Assembly (NCBI RefSeq): GCF_009915765.1
Contig: NZ_JAABLQ010000001.1
Location: forward strand, 1,550,001 to 1,614,000
DNA from: Pannonibacter sp. XCT-53
GTDB lineage: Bacteria > Pseudomonadota > Alphaproteobacteria > Rhizobiales > Stappiaceae
Reading direction: 5' to 3'
Length of the DNA: 64,000 bases
Below are positions 50,146 through 59,833 of the stretch, piece by piece. The notes beneath the pieces are model-generated. The model was not told the origin of the DNA and did not search any database. It saw only the letters and a list, made by a program, of their open reading frames with translations. Each line of letters opens with the position of its first letter. The stretch's first letter is position 1. The translations under genes were made by a program, and so were the position numbers.

Positions 50146-50615
50146 TCCTCGTATCTGTCGGTACCCAGCTTCCCTTTGACCGCCTGATCCGGGCCATCGA
50201 CGACATTGCTCCGAAACTGGACGAGGAGATCGTCGCGCAGATCGGCGTCACCGCATATCGCCCCTCGAACGTGACGTTCCACAAGACGCTTGCCCCGATT
50301 GCCTACGAAGACCTCGTGAAGCAGGCCCGGGTTCTGGTCAGCCATGCCGGAATCGGCACGATCCTCGGTGCCCAGAAGCACAAGAAGCCGATCGTGATCT
50401 TTCCGCGACAGGCGCAGTTCGGCGAGCACCGCAACGATCACCAGCTCGCGACGTGCCGGCAGCTGCGTCATTACAAGGGCGTCTATGTCGCGGAGACTGA
50501 AGCGATGCTGCTCGAGACGCTCCAGCGCGGGGATCTCGAGCCGCTGACCTCGTCCTCGGCTCCGGACCGCAGGGACGGCCTGATCCGCTTTCTGCGCGAC
50601 TTCATCGATGCCTGA
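50142..50615 (+). CDS. pssE: PssE/Alg13-type glycosyltransferase subunit
   Basis: 157 residues from GTG 50142. It matches the C-terminal, donor-binding half of GT28 enzymes: ILVSVGTQLPFDRL at the start, VSHAGIGTILGAQKHKKPIVIFPR, and FGEHRNDHQLATC. Together with PssD it forms one glucuronosyltransferase, with PssE supplying the UDP-sugar site. Confidence 0.92.
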   Translation: MILVSVGTQLPFDRLIRAIDDIAPKLDEEIVAQIGVTAYRPSNVTFHKTLAPIAYEDLVKQARVLVSHAGIGTILGAQKHKKPIVIFPRQAQFGEHRNDHQLATCRQLRHYKGVYVAETEAMLLETLQRGDLEPLTSSSAPDRRDGLIRFLRDFIDA

Positions 50616-50750
50616 CGTATCGACACGCGGACGGCCGCGCTGATCGCCTGATGCAGGCATTGACAGGCCAGAATGGCCGAGCCAACGGCTCCAACCCGAT
50701 GCTGTGAGTGCCAGGGTTCGGCATTTACTGCATCTGACAGGGAAATCTGC

Positions 50751-51692
50751 ATGCCGCCTGCCTTTTCCGTCGTCATTCCGACCTACAACAGGGCGCAGAA
50801 GATCCTTCGGACGCTGCTGTCCGTGAGAGACCAGACATTCGCCGACTTCGAGTGCATCATCGTTGACGATGGCTCCCGTGACGGAGAAGATCTTGCCCGT
50901 GTCGTTGCCGGGTTGAACGACCCGCGCTTTGTGTACATTCGCCAGGACAACGCCGGTGCCTGCAGTGCACGCAACAGGGGGGTCGACGCAGCCCGCGGGC
51001 AATTCACCGCCTTTCTCGATTCCGACGATCTGTTCCTGCCCGGGAAGCTGCAGGCCCAGCATGCCCTGCTGACGCAGGCGAGCGGACCGGATACGGTGGT
51101 GTTCAGCCGGCTGATCGTGGAACGAAGCCAGTCCAAGCGCTGGATCAAGCCACCAAAGGGTCCGAGACCCGGCGAGCGTATCGACGAGTACGTGATGTGC
51201 ACCCAAGGCTGGGTGCAGTCCTCCACGATCGCCCTGCCGACCGACCTGGCCCGACGTGTCCGGTGGGATGAGGCGCTCCCGTCCTCGCAGGACACCGACT
51301 ATGCCGTCCGGCTTGCCAGTGCAGGCGCCACCTTCCTCTTCATCGAGGAGCCGCTCATCATTCTGGATGACGTCTTCGATCCGAACCGCGTGTCGAAGCA
51401 GGGAAACTACAGGCCGCTTCTGGCCTGGATCGACAGGATGCGCGGAGTGCACGTGTCCGAAAAGGCCTATTGGGCCTACCGCGGGTGGCAGTGCGCACGG
51501 GTGGCGTCCTATTCGGACCGTATCACCGGCATCAAGCTCTATCTCGGGTCAGTCTGGCGCGGGGTATACTCGCCCGTTCAGGCCTTGCGGATTGCCGCGC
51601 AGGTCTGCCTGCCGCGACATGTCTATCAGAGCATGATCGACAAGGTGGTTTCGGCCTTCGGATCCAGAGGCGGGTCTTCTCGTCCGTCGTGA
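50751..51692 (+). CDS. Glycosyltransferase family 2
   Basis: 313 residues from ATG 50751, with AGGGA upstream. SVVIPTYNRAQKI begins the GT-A fold, IIVDDGSRDG binds UDP, the DxD-type motif is FLDSDDLF, and SSQDTDYAVRL near residue 185 corresponds to the catalytic base region. It adds one sugar to the lipid-linked repeat unit; donor and acceptor are unknown. Gap of 135 bases after pssE. Confidence 0.92.
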   Translation: MPPAFSVVIPTYNRAQKILRTLLSVRDQTFADFECIIVDDGSRDGEDLARVVAGLNDPRFVYIRQDNAGACSARNRGVDAARGQFTAFLDSDDLFLPGKLQAQHALLTQASGPDTVVFSRLIVERSQSKRWIKPPKGPRPGERIDEYVMCTQGWVQSSTIALPTDLARRVRWDEALPSSQDTDYAVRLASAGATFLFIEEPLIILDDVFDPNRVSKQGNYRPLLAWIDRMRGVHVSEKAYWAYRGWQCARVASYSDRITGIKLYLGSVWRGVYSPVQALRIAAQVCLPRHVYQSMIDKVVSAFGSRGGSSRPS

Positions 51693-51723
51693 CCACGCAA
51701 CTTCGACCGGGGGCCGAACACGC

Positions 51724-53076
51724 ATGCGCAACACCAATCTCTGGTACAATCTGAAGGCTGCCAAGCGGTCTCTCAAGGAGGTTCCCGAAACCCTGCGCCT
51801 CATGCTCGGCGCAGTAACCCGAACCTTTGGCGGGGCGGCCGACTTGCCCGACGTCGGATCAGAGTGCCCTGCCCCGTCCCGTGCCTACCGTCCCGACAGC
51901 ACGCCCGTGCCCATCCATGTGGTGACGCCGTCTGACGGTCATTACATGACGACATTCTTCGACATCGACCCGCTCAGCCCCTCGGGTCGCTACCTTGCGG
52001 TCACCAGGGTCCCGTTCATCTGGCGGGTTCCGACTGTTGGCGAGGCAGCGTCGGTGGTGGTGATTGACCTGCATACCGGCCACGCCAGAACGGTTTACCG
52101 GACGGTGGGCTGGGGCGCCCAACTCGGGGCAAACGTGCAGTGGGGTGCAGACGACGCCACGCTGCTCTGCAACGACGTCATCGACGGGCGCGGCACGGGC
52201 GTCAGGATCGACCTGCGCACGCTGACGGCGATCCCTCTCTCCGGGCCCGTGTACGGCCTCACGCCCGACCGGCGCACCAGCTTCAGCGCGCGGATCGACT
52301 ACATCAACGCCGGGATTCCAGGCTACGGGGTTCCTGACCCTGTCTTCGGCAAACCTCGCCCATCAGAGCGGCAGAGCAAGACAGATGGCATCTGGCGAAC
52401 CGACCTTGAGACCGGCGCAAGCGAGCTGTTTTTGAGCATTGACGACATCGTGCGTCAGCTTCCGGAGCAGGAGTCCCTGGCGGGCGGGACCTATTATGTT
52501 TTCAACGTGAAGATCAGTCCGACTGGCACACAGGGATTTGCAGTGCTGTTCTCGCGCGGAATCCCCGGCCGCGCAGGCTGGCCGCCGCAACTCGTGACCT
52601 TCGATCTTGACGGTACCAACGTCAGACTCGCCATTCCCGACCGGATCTGGCGGCGCGGTGGCCATCATCCAAGCTGGCTGCCGTGGGGGGACGAGATCGT
52701 CATGAACCTTCGGCATGACTCAAAAAAGATGCAGTTTGTCCGCTTCAGACCCGACGGGACGGACCTCAACGTCCTTGCGCCGGGCCACGTTGGAGGGGGG
52801 CATCCCAGCCTGAACCAATCCGGCACCCACTTGCTCACCGACGCCTACGTCAGCGAAAAGTTGGCGAACGACAAGGGGGAAGTGCCGATCCGGCTTATCG
52901 ACCTTCGTACAAATGTCGAGACGGCCCTCTGCCATGTCGATACAAAGCGCCTCGATGGCTGGCGCCGCATCGATCCTCACCCCGTTTGGAGTGATCGCGG
53001 CAAGAAAGTTTTCTTCAACGGTATTGTTGACGGTCGGCGGCAGGTACTTTGCGCAGACATGTCAAATATTTCTTAG
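51724..53076 (+). CDS. Beta-propeller protein resembling oligogalacturonate lyase (PL22-like)
   Basis: 450 residues without a signal peptide or membrane helix, so probably cytoplasmic. The sequence is built of TolB/WD40-like blades, for example PLSPSGRYLAVTR, HPSWLPWGDEIVMN, HPSLNQSGTHLLTD and HPVWSDRGKKVFFNG. Several blades begin with His-Pro. Oligogalacturonate lyases (polysaccharide lyase family 22) are seven-bladed propellers that bind Mn through clustered His, so those His could form a metal site. Whether it cleaves uronic-acid sugars is unproven. It lies between the glycosyltransferase and Wzx genes and is overlapped by neither. Confidence 0.65.
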   Translation: MRNTNLWYNLKAAKRSLKEVPETLRLMLGAVTRTFGGAADLPDVGSECPAPSRAYRPDSTPVPIHVVTPSDGHYMTTFFDIDPLSPSGRYLAVTRVPFIWRVPTVGEAASVVVIDLHTGHARTVYRTVGWGAQLGANVQWGADDATLLCNDVIDGRGTGVRIDLRTLTAIPLSGPVYGLTPDRRTSFSARIDYINAGIPGYGVPDPVFGKPRPSERQSKTDGIWRTDLETGASELFLSIDDIVRQLPEQESLAGGTYYVFNVKISPTGTQGFAVLFSRGIPGRAGWPPQLVTFDLDGTNVRLAIPDRIWRRGGHHPSWLPWGDEIVMNLRHDSKKMQFVRFRPDGTDLNVLAPGHVGGGHPSLNQSGTHLLTDAYVSEKLANDKGEVPIRLIDLRTNVETALCHVDTKRLDGWRRIDPHPVWSDRGKKVFFNGIVDGRRQVLCADMSNIS

Positions 53077-53083
53077 GTTCAAA

Positions 53084-54391
53084 ATGAATAGCGGCAACCT
53101 TATACAGATGGTTTCGACCGTCGCGTCGCGTTTGATCGGCAAGACGGTCAACTTTGTTGTCTTTATCATTCTCGCACGAGAACTATCGGTCCAGGACATG
53201 GGGCTTTATGGCTTCATCTTTGCGACTTCGATTATAGTTGCGACCGGCTTTGACTTTGGAATCCGCAACTCATCGGCCTTTTTCATCGGCCAGTCCAAAG
53301 AAAACGCCAACGCATATGCCAAACTGACACTTCAGCTGTTTGCGGTTCTTGCTCTTCCGACAATCGCGTTCATGTACGCCGTGCTTTTCATGCATGGCGA
53401 CGGGCAGACAGACCTTGCCATCTCGATCGCGGTATCCGTCAACGTCGCGGCCTTGCTGTTCATTCGCATGGCGCAAGGCATCCTGATCGGCGAAGGGCGC
53501 ATCGGCGACTTCAACCGCTCCGAGCTGGCTTCGCGTGTCGTCCTCTTCCTCGCGACGGCCGGGATCCTGCTTGCCGATCAGGTCAATATCCTGACGGCCT
53601 TCGGCAGTCTGGCCTTGTCGAACACGGCAGCCGCGCTGGTGGTCATGTGGTACGTGCGAAAGTCGATCTCGACTGGCGGCACGGCCAGCGAGGCGTCCGC
53701 AAAGACACTGGTCGGACGCGGCATAAAGTTCATGCTTGGCGTGCTTGCGATGCTGACTGCCAAGCAGATGGCCTTCCTGGCAGTCTCCCAACTCGGGACG
53801 GCTGACGACGCGGGCGTCTTCTTTGCGCTCCGCCGGATTACAGAGCTCCTGACAGAGGTTGGCCTTGCGGTCTCCGTCGTCGTGTTTTCCAAGAATGTCC
53901 GAACGACGGATCGAGGCGAGGCAATAAGGTCTGCCGCCCATTCGACGCGGGTCTCCTTCGCGCTGTTCGTGCTGCTCAGCATTGTCGCATTTGTTTTCGC
54001 GGAAGCGCTGCTTGGCGTCGTGCTCGGCGAGCCCTATGCAAGTTCTCCCGACCTTTTCAGGATCCTCCTGATCGGGACACTCGCCAGTACGATCTGGACA
54101 ATCATCTTCCCAAGCCTTTCCGCAATCGACAACCCGATGGTGTCTTTCTGGATCTTCCTGCCAAACCTCCTGTTTGGCGGAATTTGCTCCTATGTCCTGT
54201 TCATGAGTTACGGAATTTACGGTGCAGCATGGGCGATGCTGCTGTCGCATGTGGTGATCACGGCTTCCTTCCTTGCGGTGTTCAAGTTGCGCTATGGCGC
54301 GTCCGTCAGGGATTTTCTCCTGCTCAAGCGGAGTGATTTCGCCGAGCTTGCCGGTTTTTCGGCAAAAATCAGACGCCGCCTGAAACTCTGA
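53084..54391 (+). CDS. Wzx-type lipid-linked polysaccharide flippase
   Basis: 435 residues from ATG 53084; the frame is open upstream but overlaps the previous gene. About 12 transmembrane helices are visible, beginning with NLIQMVSTVASRLIGKTVNFVVFIILAR-type helix 1 and the LSVQDMGLYGF loop typical of the MOP/PST flippase family. It moves the undecaprenyl-linked repeat unit to the periplasmic side. Base composition is clearly A/T-richer than flanking housekeeping genes; 53161-53220 counts 28 G+C of 60. Confidence 0.92.
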   Translation: MNSGNLIQMVSTVASRLIGKTVNFVVFIILARELSVQDMGLYGFIFATSIIVATGFDFGIRNSSAFFIGQSKENANAYAKLTLQLFAVLALPTIAFMYAVLFMHGDGQTDLAISIAVSVNVAALLFIRMAQGILIGEGRIGDFNRSELASRVVLFLATAGILLADQVNILTAFGSLALSNTAAALVVMWYVRKSISTGGTASEASAKTLVGRGIKFMLGVLAMLTAKQMAFLAVSQLGTADDAGVFFALRRITELLTEVGLAVSVVVFSKNVRTTDRGEAIRSAAHSTRVSFALFVLLSIVAFVFAEALLGVVLGEPYASSPDLFRILLIGTLASTIWTIIFPSLSAIDNPMVSFWIFLPNLLFGGICSYVLFMSYGIYGAAWAMLLSHVVITASFLAVFKLRYGASVRDFLLLKRSDFAELAGFSAKIRRRLKL

Positions 54392-54409
54392 CGTTGAAGG
54401 GATCTTCCG

Positions 54410-55507
54410 GTGACAAATCGCACGTACATGAACATCAAGACGCAGTTCGAGAATGTCGGGGATGCCCTGATCATTCGGGAATTGCTCCGTCAGATCGTTT
54501 CGAGATCGGAGCTGACGGTCGATGTGTCCCGTTGCCCGGATGTTTTCCGCACGTCGATCGGCGTGGCCGAACTGCCCAACACATCGGTCCAGTCGGCGGG
54601 CTTTGTCTCGATCGCTCTGTCGATGCTGAGGGATCGCCTCAGAGGAGATACGCCCTATTACTTTCTCATCCCTGGCGGCATCAATGGCGAGAAGACGCTG
54701 AAGCAGTACCTGGTCGGGCAGGCCAACACGCTTGCCTTGTCCGTGCTGTCGTTGATCGGCACGCGCGTGTGCCAGACCGGCGTGTCCTACGAAGCACTGG
54801 GGGATCGGCACAAAAGGCTGCTGCGGGCCCGGCTGAAGCATTTTCACCGCGCCATGGTTCGGGATGCGATCTCTCTCGCCTATGCCGGCAAGCACGGAAT
54901 ACGAGCGGACGGAATCGTTCCGGATCTCGCATTCTGTCTTGCCCCGATGACGGAGGCTGGTACCGCACGCAACCGCGTCGCCTTCTCGTTTCGTGCCGAC
55001 AAGTCCGCCGCAACCCGCGACCTGCTGGCGTCCCGCGTGATTGATATCTGCCGCCATGTTTCGCCGGACGCCGATCTCCTGTTCGTCGTCCAGGTCGCAC
55101 GCGACGCCCCCTTCATGTCGGACCTCAAACGCCAGGTCGAAGCAACGCTCGGCCGTCCGGTCGGGTACGTCGAGTGCTATACGGACATCGACGCCTGCCG
55201 GCGTCTTTACACGTCCTGCACGCATCTGTTTTCAAACCGGCTCCACGGGCTCCTGCTTGCCCTTTGTTCAGGGGCAAAACCGGTCGCCGTGATCGATCCT
55301 GTCCTGGATCCGAAGATTGTCGGCGTCTTCGCCCAGATCGGTCGAAACGACCTGGTGCTGGATGCGAACAACATGTCAACGGATGCGATGGTGACTGCGC
55401 TTCAAGAGCCATTCGAGCAGCACTGGGATGAAGAGCGGCAGCAGTTGCAGCGTTTTTTTGATGACCTCTACGGCATCAGCGCGACACAGGCCACTGCTCC
55501 GCTCTAA
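54410..55507 (+). CDS. Polysaccharide pyruvyltransferase family protein
   Basis: 365 residues from GTG 54410. FENVGDALIIRELLR near the N-terminus, YYFLIPGGINGE, the Arg/Asp-rich VRDAISLAYAGKHGI and FSNRLHGLLLALCSGAKPVAV match the CsaB/pyruvyltransferase family. Members add ketal pyruvate from phosphoenolpyruvate to sugars. Sits 19 bases after wzx. Confidence 0.88.
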   Translation: MTNRTYMNIKTQFENVGDALIIRELLRQIVSRSELTVDVSRCPDVFRTSIGVAELPNTSVQSAGFVSIALSMLRDRLRGDTPYYFLIPGGINGEKTLKQYLVGQANTLALSVLSLIGTRVCQTGVSYEALGDRHKRLLRARLKHFHRAMVRDAISLAYAGKHGIRADGIVPDLAFCLAPMTEAGTARNRVAFSFRADKSAATRDLLASRVIDICRHVSPDADLLFVVQVARDAPFMSDLKRQVEATLGRPVGYVECYTDIDACRRLYTSCTHLFSNRLHGLLLALCSGAKPVAVIDPVLDPKIVGVFAQIGRNDLVLDANNMSTDAMVTALQEPFEQHWDEERQQLQRFFDDLYGISATQATAPL

Positions 55508-55554
55508 GATGCCGACGTTTCTGGCGGCTAGTCCGACACCACCCTGAACCGAGA

Positions 55555-56895
55555 GTGCATGATCGAATGCCGATGGAAGACCGCTCCCTGCATGGCAACA
55601 TCGATGCACACAGACACGCGCATCGGCAGCGGAATGAGATGCTCATTCTCGCTTACATCCTGTTTGGCCTGCTCGCGCTGGAACTGCATTTCCTGAGCAG
55701 CGGCGTCAACATCGGTAACCTCATTATCCTGTCCGCCGTGTGTATTGTCGGGCTGCTCGGCTCGATCAACCGAGGCTTGCCGTTCAACCTGACATATCGC
55801 TTCAGGACGCATGACTACATATTCCTGATCTATATTGCCTACACGGCGCTGACAGCCTTCTGGAGTATCTCGTTCGGTGACACGATCACCGGCGTCGTTC
55901 CCGTCTTTGGACTTTTTCTGCTGGCGATCCTGATCAGCAAGATTGACCAGTCCCGGCTGATCCGGTGCACTCTCATGTTTGCCGTTGTCGCCGCAGTCCT
56001 GTCGCTGGTGATGATGGTGGTGGTTCCTGATCTTGCGTTCCAGCCGAAGTCATCGACCGGACAGGAAGAACTTCGCGGCGTGTTCAAACACCAGCTACGC
56101 CTTGGCGCGTTCATGTGCGTGGCGGCAGGTTTTCTCGTCCTTGCCGTTCTGAACGGGGCATTGAAAGACGTCTTCTTCAAGCGATGGACGCTGCGAATTC
56201 TTGGAATCGCATTGATCTTTCTGGTACTTTATCTGTCACGGACCCGGCTTTATGTCGCTGCCGCGATCCTGTCGCTTGTCCTGACTGTCGGCCTTTCGCA
56301 GAAGGGGGGCGTGAGGTGGCTGACCTTTGCCGTGATCGCCTATGGCGCCCTGATCCTCTCCCAGACCTACGAAGACATCCTGACCTATCTGGAGCAGATA
56401 GGGTTCGACACCTCCCTGACGGCACGCACGCTGATTTGGACCAGAGCACTGGCTGCCATTACCGACCAGGTTTACTGGCTCGGCTTTGGCTACGACAGCT
56501 TCATCAATTCGCACTTCGATTATCTGTTCCGGGGAAACTACAGACCGTCGCACGCCCATAACTCGTTCATCCAGGCGCATTTCGAAACAGGAATGATCGG
56601 CCTTCTGCTCCTGCTTCTCCTTGTAACAGTTCAGTTCAAGGCCGTCCTTGCGGCGCGCCGCCAGAAGCGAAACCGTTACTCCTATGCGATGTTTCTGTTT
56701 TTCTTCAATCTATTCGGAAGCCTGATCGGTCTGAACTACGCGGGCGCCCTGTCAGTGATGTTCGGACTGTTCATCATTTGCCTTGCGATCGAAACGCGCC
56801 CTGATCCTGCGGCAGTGCTGGCGAACGGAAATGCGGCAGGACAGTCAGGCCACGCAGGCTCCGCGGAGGCATCAGTTGCGGGCCGATTTGCATGA
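55555..56895 (+). CDS. Wzy-type polysaccharide polymerase / O-antigen ligase family protein
   Basis: 446 residues (GTG 55555; ATG 55567 and 55573 are alternatives). About 11 transmembrane helices, with a periplasmic loop GFGYDSFINSHFDYLFRG and HAHNSFIQAHFETGMIGL, the Wzy_C signature. It polymerises flipped repeat units. The C-terminal 30 residues are a hydrophilic Ala/Gly-rich tail. Confidence 0.9.
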   Translation: MHDRMPMEDRSLHGNIDAHRHAHRQRNEMLILAYILFGLLALELHFLSSGVNIGNLIILSAVCIVGLLGSINRGLPFNLTYRFRTHDYIFLIYIAYTALTAFWSISFGDTITGVVPVFGLFLLAILISKIDQSRLIRCTLMFAVVAAVLSLVMMVVVPDLAFQPKSSTGQEELRGVFKHQLRLGAFMCVAAGFLVLAVLNGALKDVFFKRWTLRILGIALIFLVLYLSRTRLYVAAAILSLVLTVGLSQKGGVRWLTFAVIAYGALILSQTYEDILTYLEQIGFDTSLTARTLIWTRALAAITDQVYWLGFGYDSFINSHFDYLFRGNYRPSHAHNSFIQAHFETGMIGLLLLLLLVTVQFKAVLAARRQKRNRYSYAMFLFFFNLFGSLIGLNYAGALSVMFGLFIICLAIETRPDPAAVLANGNAAGQSGHAGSAEASVAGRFA

Positions 56896-57053
56896 GGACC
56901 TCGCTGCTTCGGGAGGGGACATGACACCTGCGCCACCCAGACAGTTCTACCTGCGTCGTGCAACTGCGGGCCACCAGAGTTTTCCGTGAACCTGCCGGCC
57001 GGCAATCATTCGGCAGCCTTGACGAAACACCTGACCCTTTTCAGGAAAACCAT

Positions 57054-58133
57054 ATGTCGCAAAAGTCTAAATCAATCGAGACAATCCAGGCACAGCGCGG
57101 CCTTGCTGCGATCTATGTAGCCCTGTATCACGTCTACATCATTTTCATGGAACCACAGTACGGAAGTCAGGTTGTCTTCAAGGAGATCTCAAGACACGGC
57201 TTCCTCGGTGTCGCCTATTTCTTTGTCCTGAGTGGCTTCATCATTTCGCTTGCACATGCAAGGGACATCGGGTCGACGTCAAGTCTGCTGCCTTATGTTC
57301 GCAAGCGTTTCGAGCGGGTGTATCCCGCGTACTGGGTGTATCTGACAGGCTTCATCCTCGCCTCGGCGATCGGGCTCGGGTATCCGGATTTCTCGTGGTC
57401 GCCATTGAACCTGTTCTCCTCCTATGTCCTTTTGCCCTTGAACAGCGATCTCACACTGCCAATCAAAGTGGCCTGGACGCTCGTGCATGAAGTCATGTTC
57501 TATCTGCTGTTTGCCGTATTCTTTATCAACGTGCGGCTTGGCTACATCGTGTTCGCGGCTTGGTTCGTGGCACTGGGACTGAACTTCTTTCTGAAGTTCA
57601 GTCCTGACAGCTACTTCCTGTCGGAATGGAACCTCTACTTCATCGGCGGTATTGCGGCTTTTCTGATCTACCGGCGCCTGCCTGCGCGATATGGCCTCGC
57701 CGTCCTGCTCGCCGGCATCGCGTTGCTGGCCGCCTATGTCTTGCTGTCGAGCAATGTCGGCCGCATCCGGGACCTGTCAGCAGCCCAGAACCACAACCTG
57801 CATCTGCTGCTCATTCCCGCGTTCTTGCTGATCGTCGCAGGCACGGCCCTGCACGAACAGCACAGCCGTCTGTCGGTGCCCCTTCTGTTCCGCTTCCTCG
57901 GCGACGCATCCTATTCGATCTATCTGGTGCATTCGGCAGTGATCTCCGTGATGGCGATCATTGGAAAGAAGCTCGGGCTGTTCGGGATGCTGGGGTATGA
58001 AGCCTTTTTCGTGGTGTGCTTCGTCGGGTCGGTCGTGGGTGGATCCCTCGCCTATCTTCTGGTCGAGAAGCCGATCATGCTGTTCTTCAGGCGCCGACGC
58101 GCTGCAGCTGCGGTGACACCAGGCAGGGCCTGA
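57054..58133 (+). CDS. Membrane O-acyltransferase (acyltransferase family 3)
   Basis: 359 residues from ATG 57054, with AGGA eight bases upstream. About ten helices. IETIQAQRGLAAIYVALYH has the Arg and His of the OafA/ExoZ family, and YFFVLSGFIIS and RFERVYPAYW follow. It likely O-acetylates sugars of the polysaccharide. The 158-base gap before it has no other feature. Confidence 0.93.
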   Translation: MSQKSKSIETIQAQRGLAAIYVALYHVYIIFMEPQYGSQVVFKEISRHGFLGVAYFFVLSGFIISLAHARDIGSTSSLLPYVRKRFERVYPAYWVYLTGFILASAIGLGYPDFSWSPLNLFSSYVLLPLNSDLTLPIKVAWTLVHEVMFYLLFAVFFINVRLGYIVFAAWFVALGLNFFLKFSPDSYFLSEWNLYFIGGIAAFLIYRRLPARYGLAVLLAGIALLAAYVLLSSNVGRIRDLSAAQNHNLHLLLIPAFLLIVAGTALHEQHSRLSVPLLFRFLGDASYSIYLVHSAVISVMAIIGKKLGLFGMLGYEAFFVVCFVGSVVGGSLAYLLVEKPIMLFFRRRRAAAAVTPGRA

Positions 58134-58315
58134 CGCACCGCCTGCGATCAGGCGGGCTCAGGTTTGCCCCGGCAGCAACCGCTCGATCCAGATTTCGGCC
58201 GGTCGAGAAGGGACGCATCCCCCTCGACCGCACCCGCCAAAGCGGCTAAGACCTGTCACGGGTGTCTGGGGCAGGTCGGCTGCGGTCAGGCGCGGATATC
58301 GGGTATTGAGGTTTC

Positions 58316-59746
58316 ATGATCACTCCCCTTCTCCTGGTTGGCGGCTCGGGCACGCGGCTTTGGCCCTTGTCGCGCAAGAGCTATCCGAAGCAGTTTGCGC
58401 CGCTGATCGGTGAGGAAAGCCTGTTCCAGGGCTCGGCGAAGCGGCTGTCGGCGGACGGCTTTGCCCCGCCGGTCGTCATCACCGGCTCAGATTACCGTTT
58501 CATCGTCACCGAACAGCTGGCCGCCGTGGGCATTGACCCGGGCGCGATCCTGATCGAGCCGGAAGCGCGCAACACCGCGCCCGCCGTGCTGTCCGCTGCA
58601 CTCCATATTGCCAGGACCGATCCGGACGGGTTGATGCTCGTTGCCCCGTCCGACCACGTGGTCCCGAACCCGGCTGCCTTCCGCGCCGCCGTGGCGGCCG
58701 GCGTGCCGGCGGCCGAGGCAGGCCAGATCGTCACCTTCGGCATCCGCCCGACCCATGCAGAGACCGGTTATGGCTGGCTGGAGCTGTCGGCCGCAGCCGC
58801 CGAAGGCGAGCCTGTTGCGCTGAAGCGCTTCGTCGAGAAGCCGAACCGCGAGAAGGCCGAGGCGATGCTCGCTGCCGGCTCTTACTTGTGGAACGCCGGC
58901 ATCTTCCTGTTCAAGGTCTCCACCATCCTGGACGCCTTCCAGGCGCTGGCGCCGGACCTGATGGAGCCCGTCACCCGCGCGGTCGCGGACGCGAAGTCCG
59001 ACCTCGGCTTCCTGCGGCTCGATCCGGCGGCCTTTGCCCGCGCGCCGTCGATCTCCATCGACTATGCGGTGATGGAGCGCGCCTCCAACCTCACCGCTGT
59101 GCCCTTCGGCGCCGGCTGGTCGGATCTGGGCGGCTGGGACATGGTGGCCAAGGAAATGGGCCCGGACGCGCGCGGCAACAGCCTTGGCGGCGAGGCGACA
59201 GCCATCGACTGCGACGGCACGCTCCTGCGCTCCGACAGCGATGGGCTGCAGCTCGTCGGCATCGGCCTCAAGGAGGTCATCGCGGTGGCGATGAATGACG
59301 CGGTGCTGGTGGCCGACAAGTCCCGCGCCCAGGACGTGAAGCTCGCCGTCGAGGCGCTGAAGAAGAAGGGCGCGCGCCAGGCCGAGACCTTCCCGCGCGA
59401 TCACCGGCCGTGGGGCTGGTTCGAGACGCTGGCGCTCGCCGACCGGTTCCAGGTCAAGCGGATCGTCGTGCATCCGGGCGCGGCGCTGTCGCTGCAGAGC
59501 CACGTGCACCGCTCCGAGCACTGGATCGTGGTGTCGGGCACCGCGCGCGTGACCGTGAACGACGACGTGCGTCTGGTGACGGAAAACCAGTCGGTCTACA
59601 TCCCGCTCGGCGCCATCCACCGGATGGAAAACCCGGGCAAGGTGCCGATGGTGCTGATCGAGGTGCAGACAGGCGCCTATCTCGGCGAAGACGACATCAT
59701 CCGCTACGAGGACATCTATTCCCGTGGCCAGGGTGCGAAGGGGTAA
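58316..59746 (+). CDS. manC: Mannose-1-phosphate guanylyltransferase / mannose-6-phosphate isomerase
   Basis: 476 residues, the length of the bifunctional enzyme. LLLVGGSGTRLWPLSRKSYPKQF is split by the nucleotide-binding signature GGSGTRLWPLSR, RFVEKP follows, and the C-terminal cupin (RPWGWFE, VHRSEHW and GAIHRMEN) carries the isomerase zinc site. It makes GDP-mannose. GAGG precedes the ATG. Its composition is back to the high-GC of the flanks, unlike 49.6-58.1 kb. Convergent with the epimerase gene. Confidence 0.96.
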   Translation: MITPLLLVGGSGTRLWPLSRKSYPKQFAPLIGEESLFQGSAKRLSADGFAPPVVITGSDYRFIVTEQLAAVGIDPGAILIEPEARNTAPAVLSAALHIARTDPDGLMLVAPSDHVVPNPAAFRAAVAAGVPAAEAGQIVTFGIRPTHAETGYGWLELSAAAAEGEPVALKRFVEKPNREKAEAMLAAGSYLWNAGIFLFKVSTILDAFQALAPDLMEPVTRAVADAKSDLGFLRLDPAAFARAPSISIDYAVMERASNLTAVPFGAGWSDLGGWDMVAKEMGPDARGNSLGGEATAIDCDGTLLRSDSDGLQLVGIGLKEVIAVAMNDAVLVADKSRAQDVKLAVEALKKKGARQAETFPRDHRPWGWFETLALADRFQVKRIVVHPGAALSLQSHVHRSEHWIVVSGTARVTVNDDVRLVTENQSVYIPLGAIHRMENPGKVPMVLIEVQTGAYLGEDDIIRYEDIYSRGQGAKG

Positions 59747-59785
59747 GACCAACTCTCGGTGAGCTTGTCTCACCGGGCGTTGGTC
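59747..59785. terminator. Bidirectional hairpin between manC and the epimerase gene
   Basis: GACCAAC / GTTGGTC (59747-59753, 59779-59785) enclose CGGTGAG / CTCACCG with small internal loops, right after the manC stop. No T-run, so activity is uncertain. Confidence 0.55.
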
Positions 59786-59833
59786 AAGCCCGTGCGGCGC
59801 ATCAGCCCCGTCGCGGGCCCTGTGAGGGCTGAC

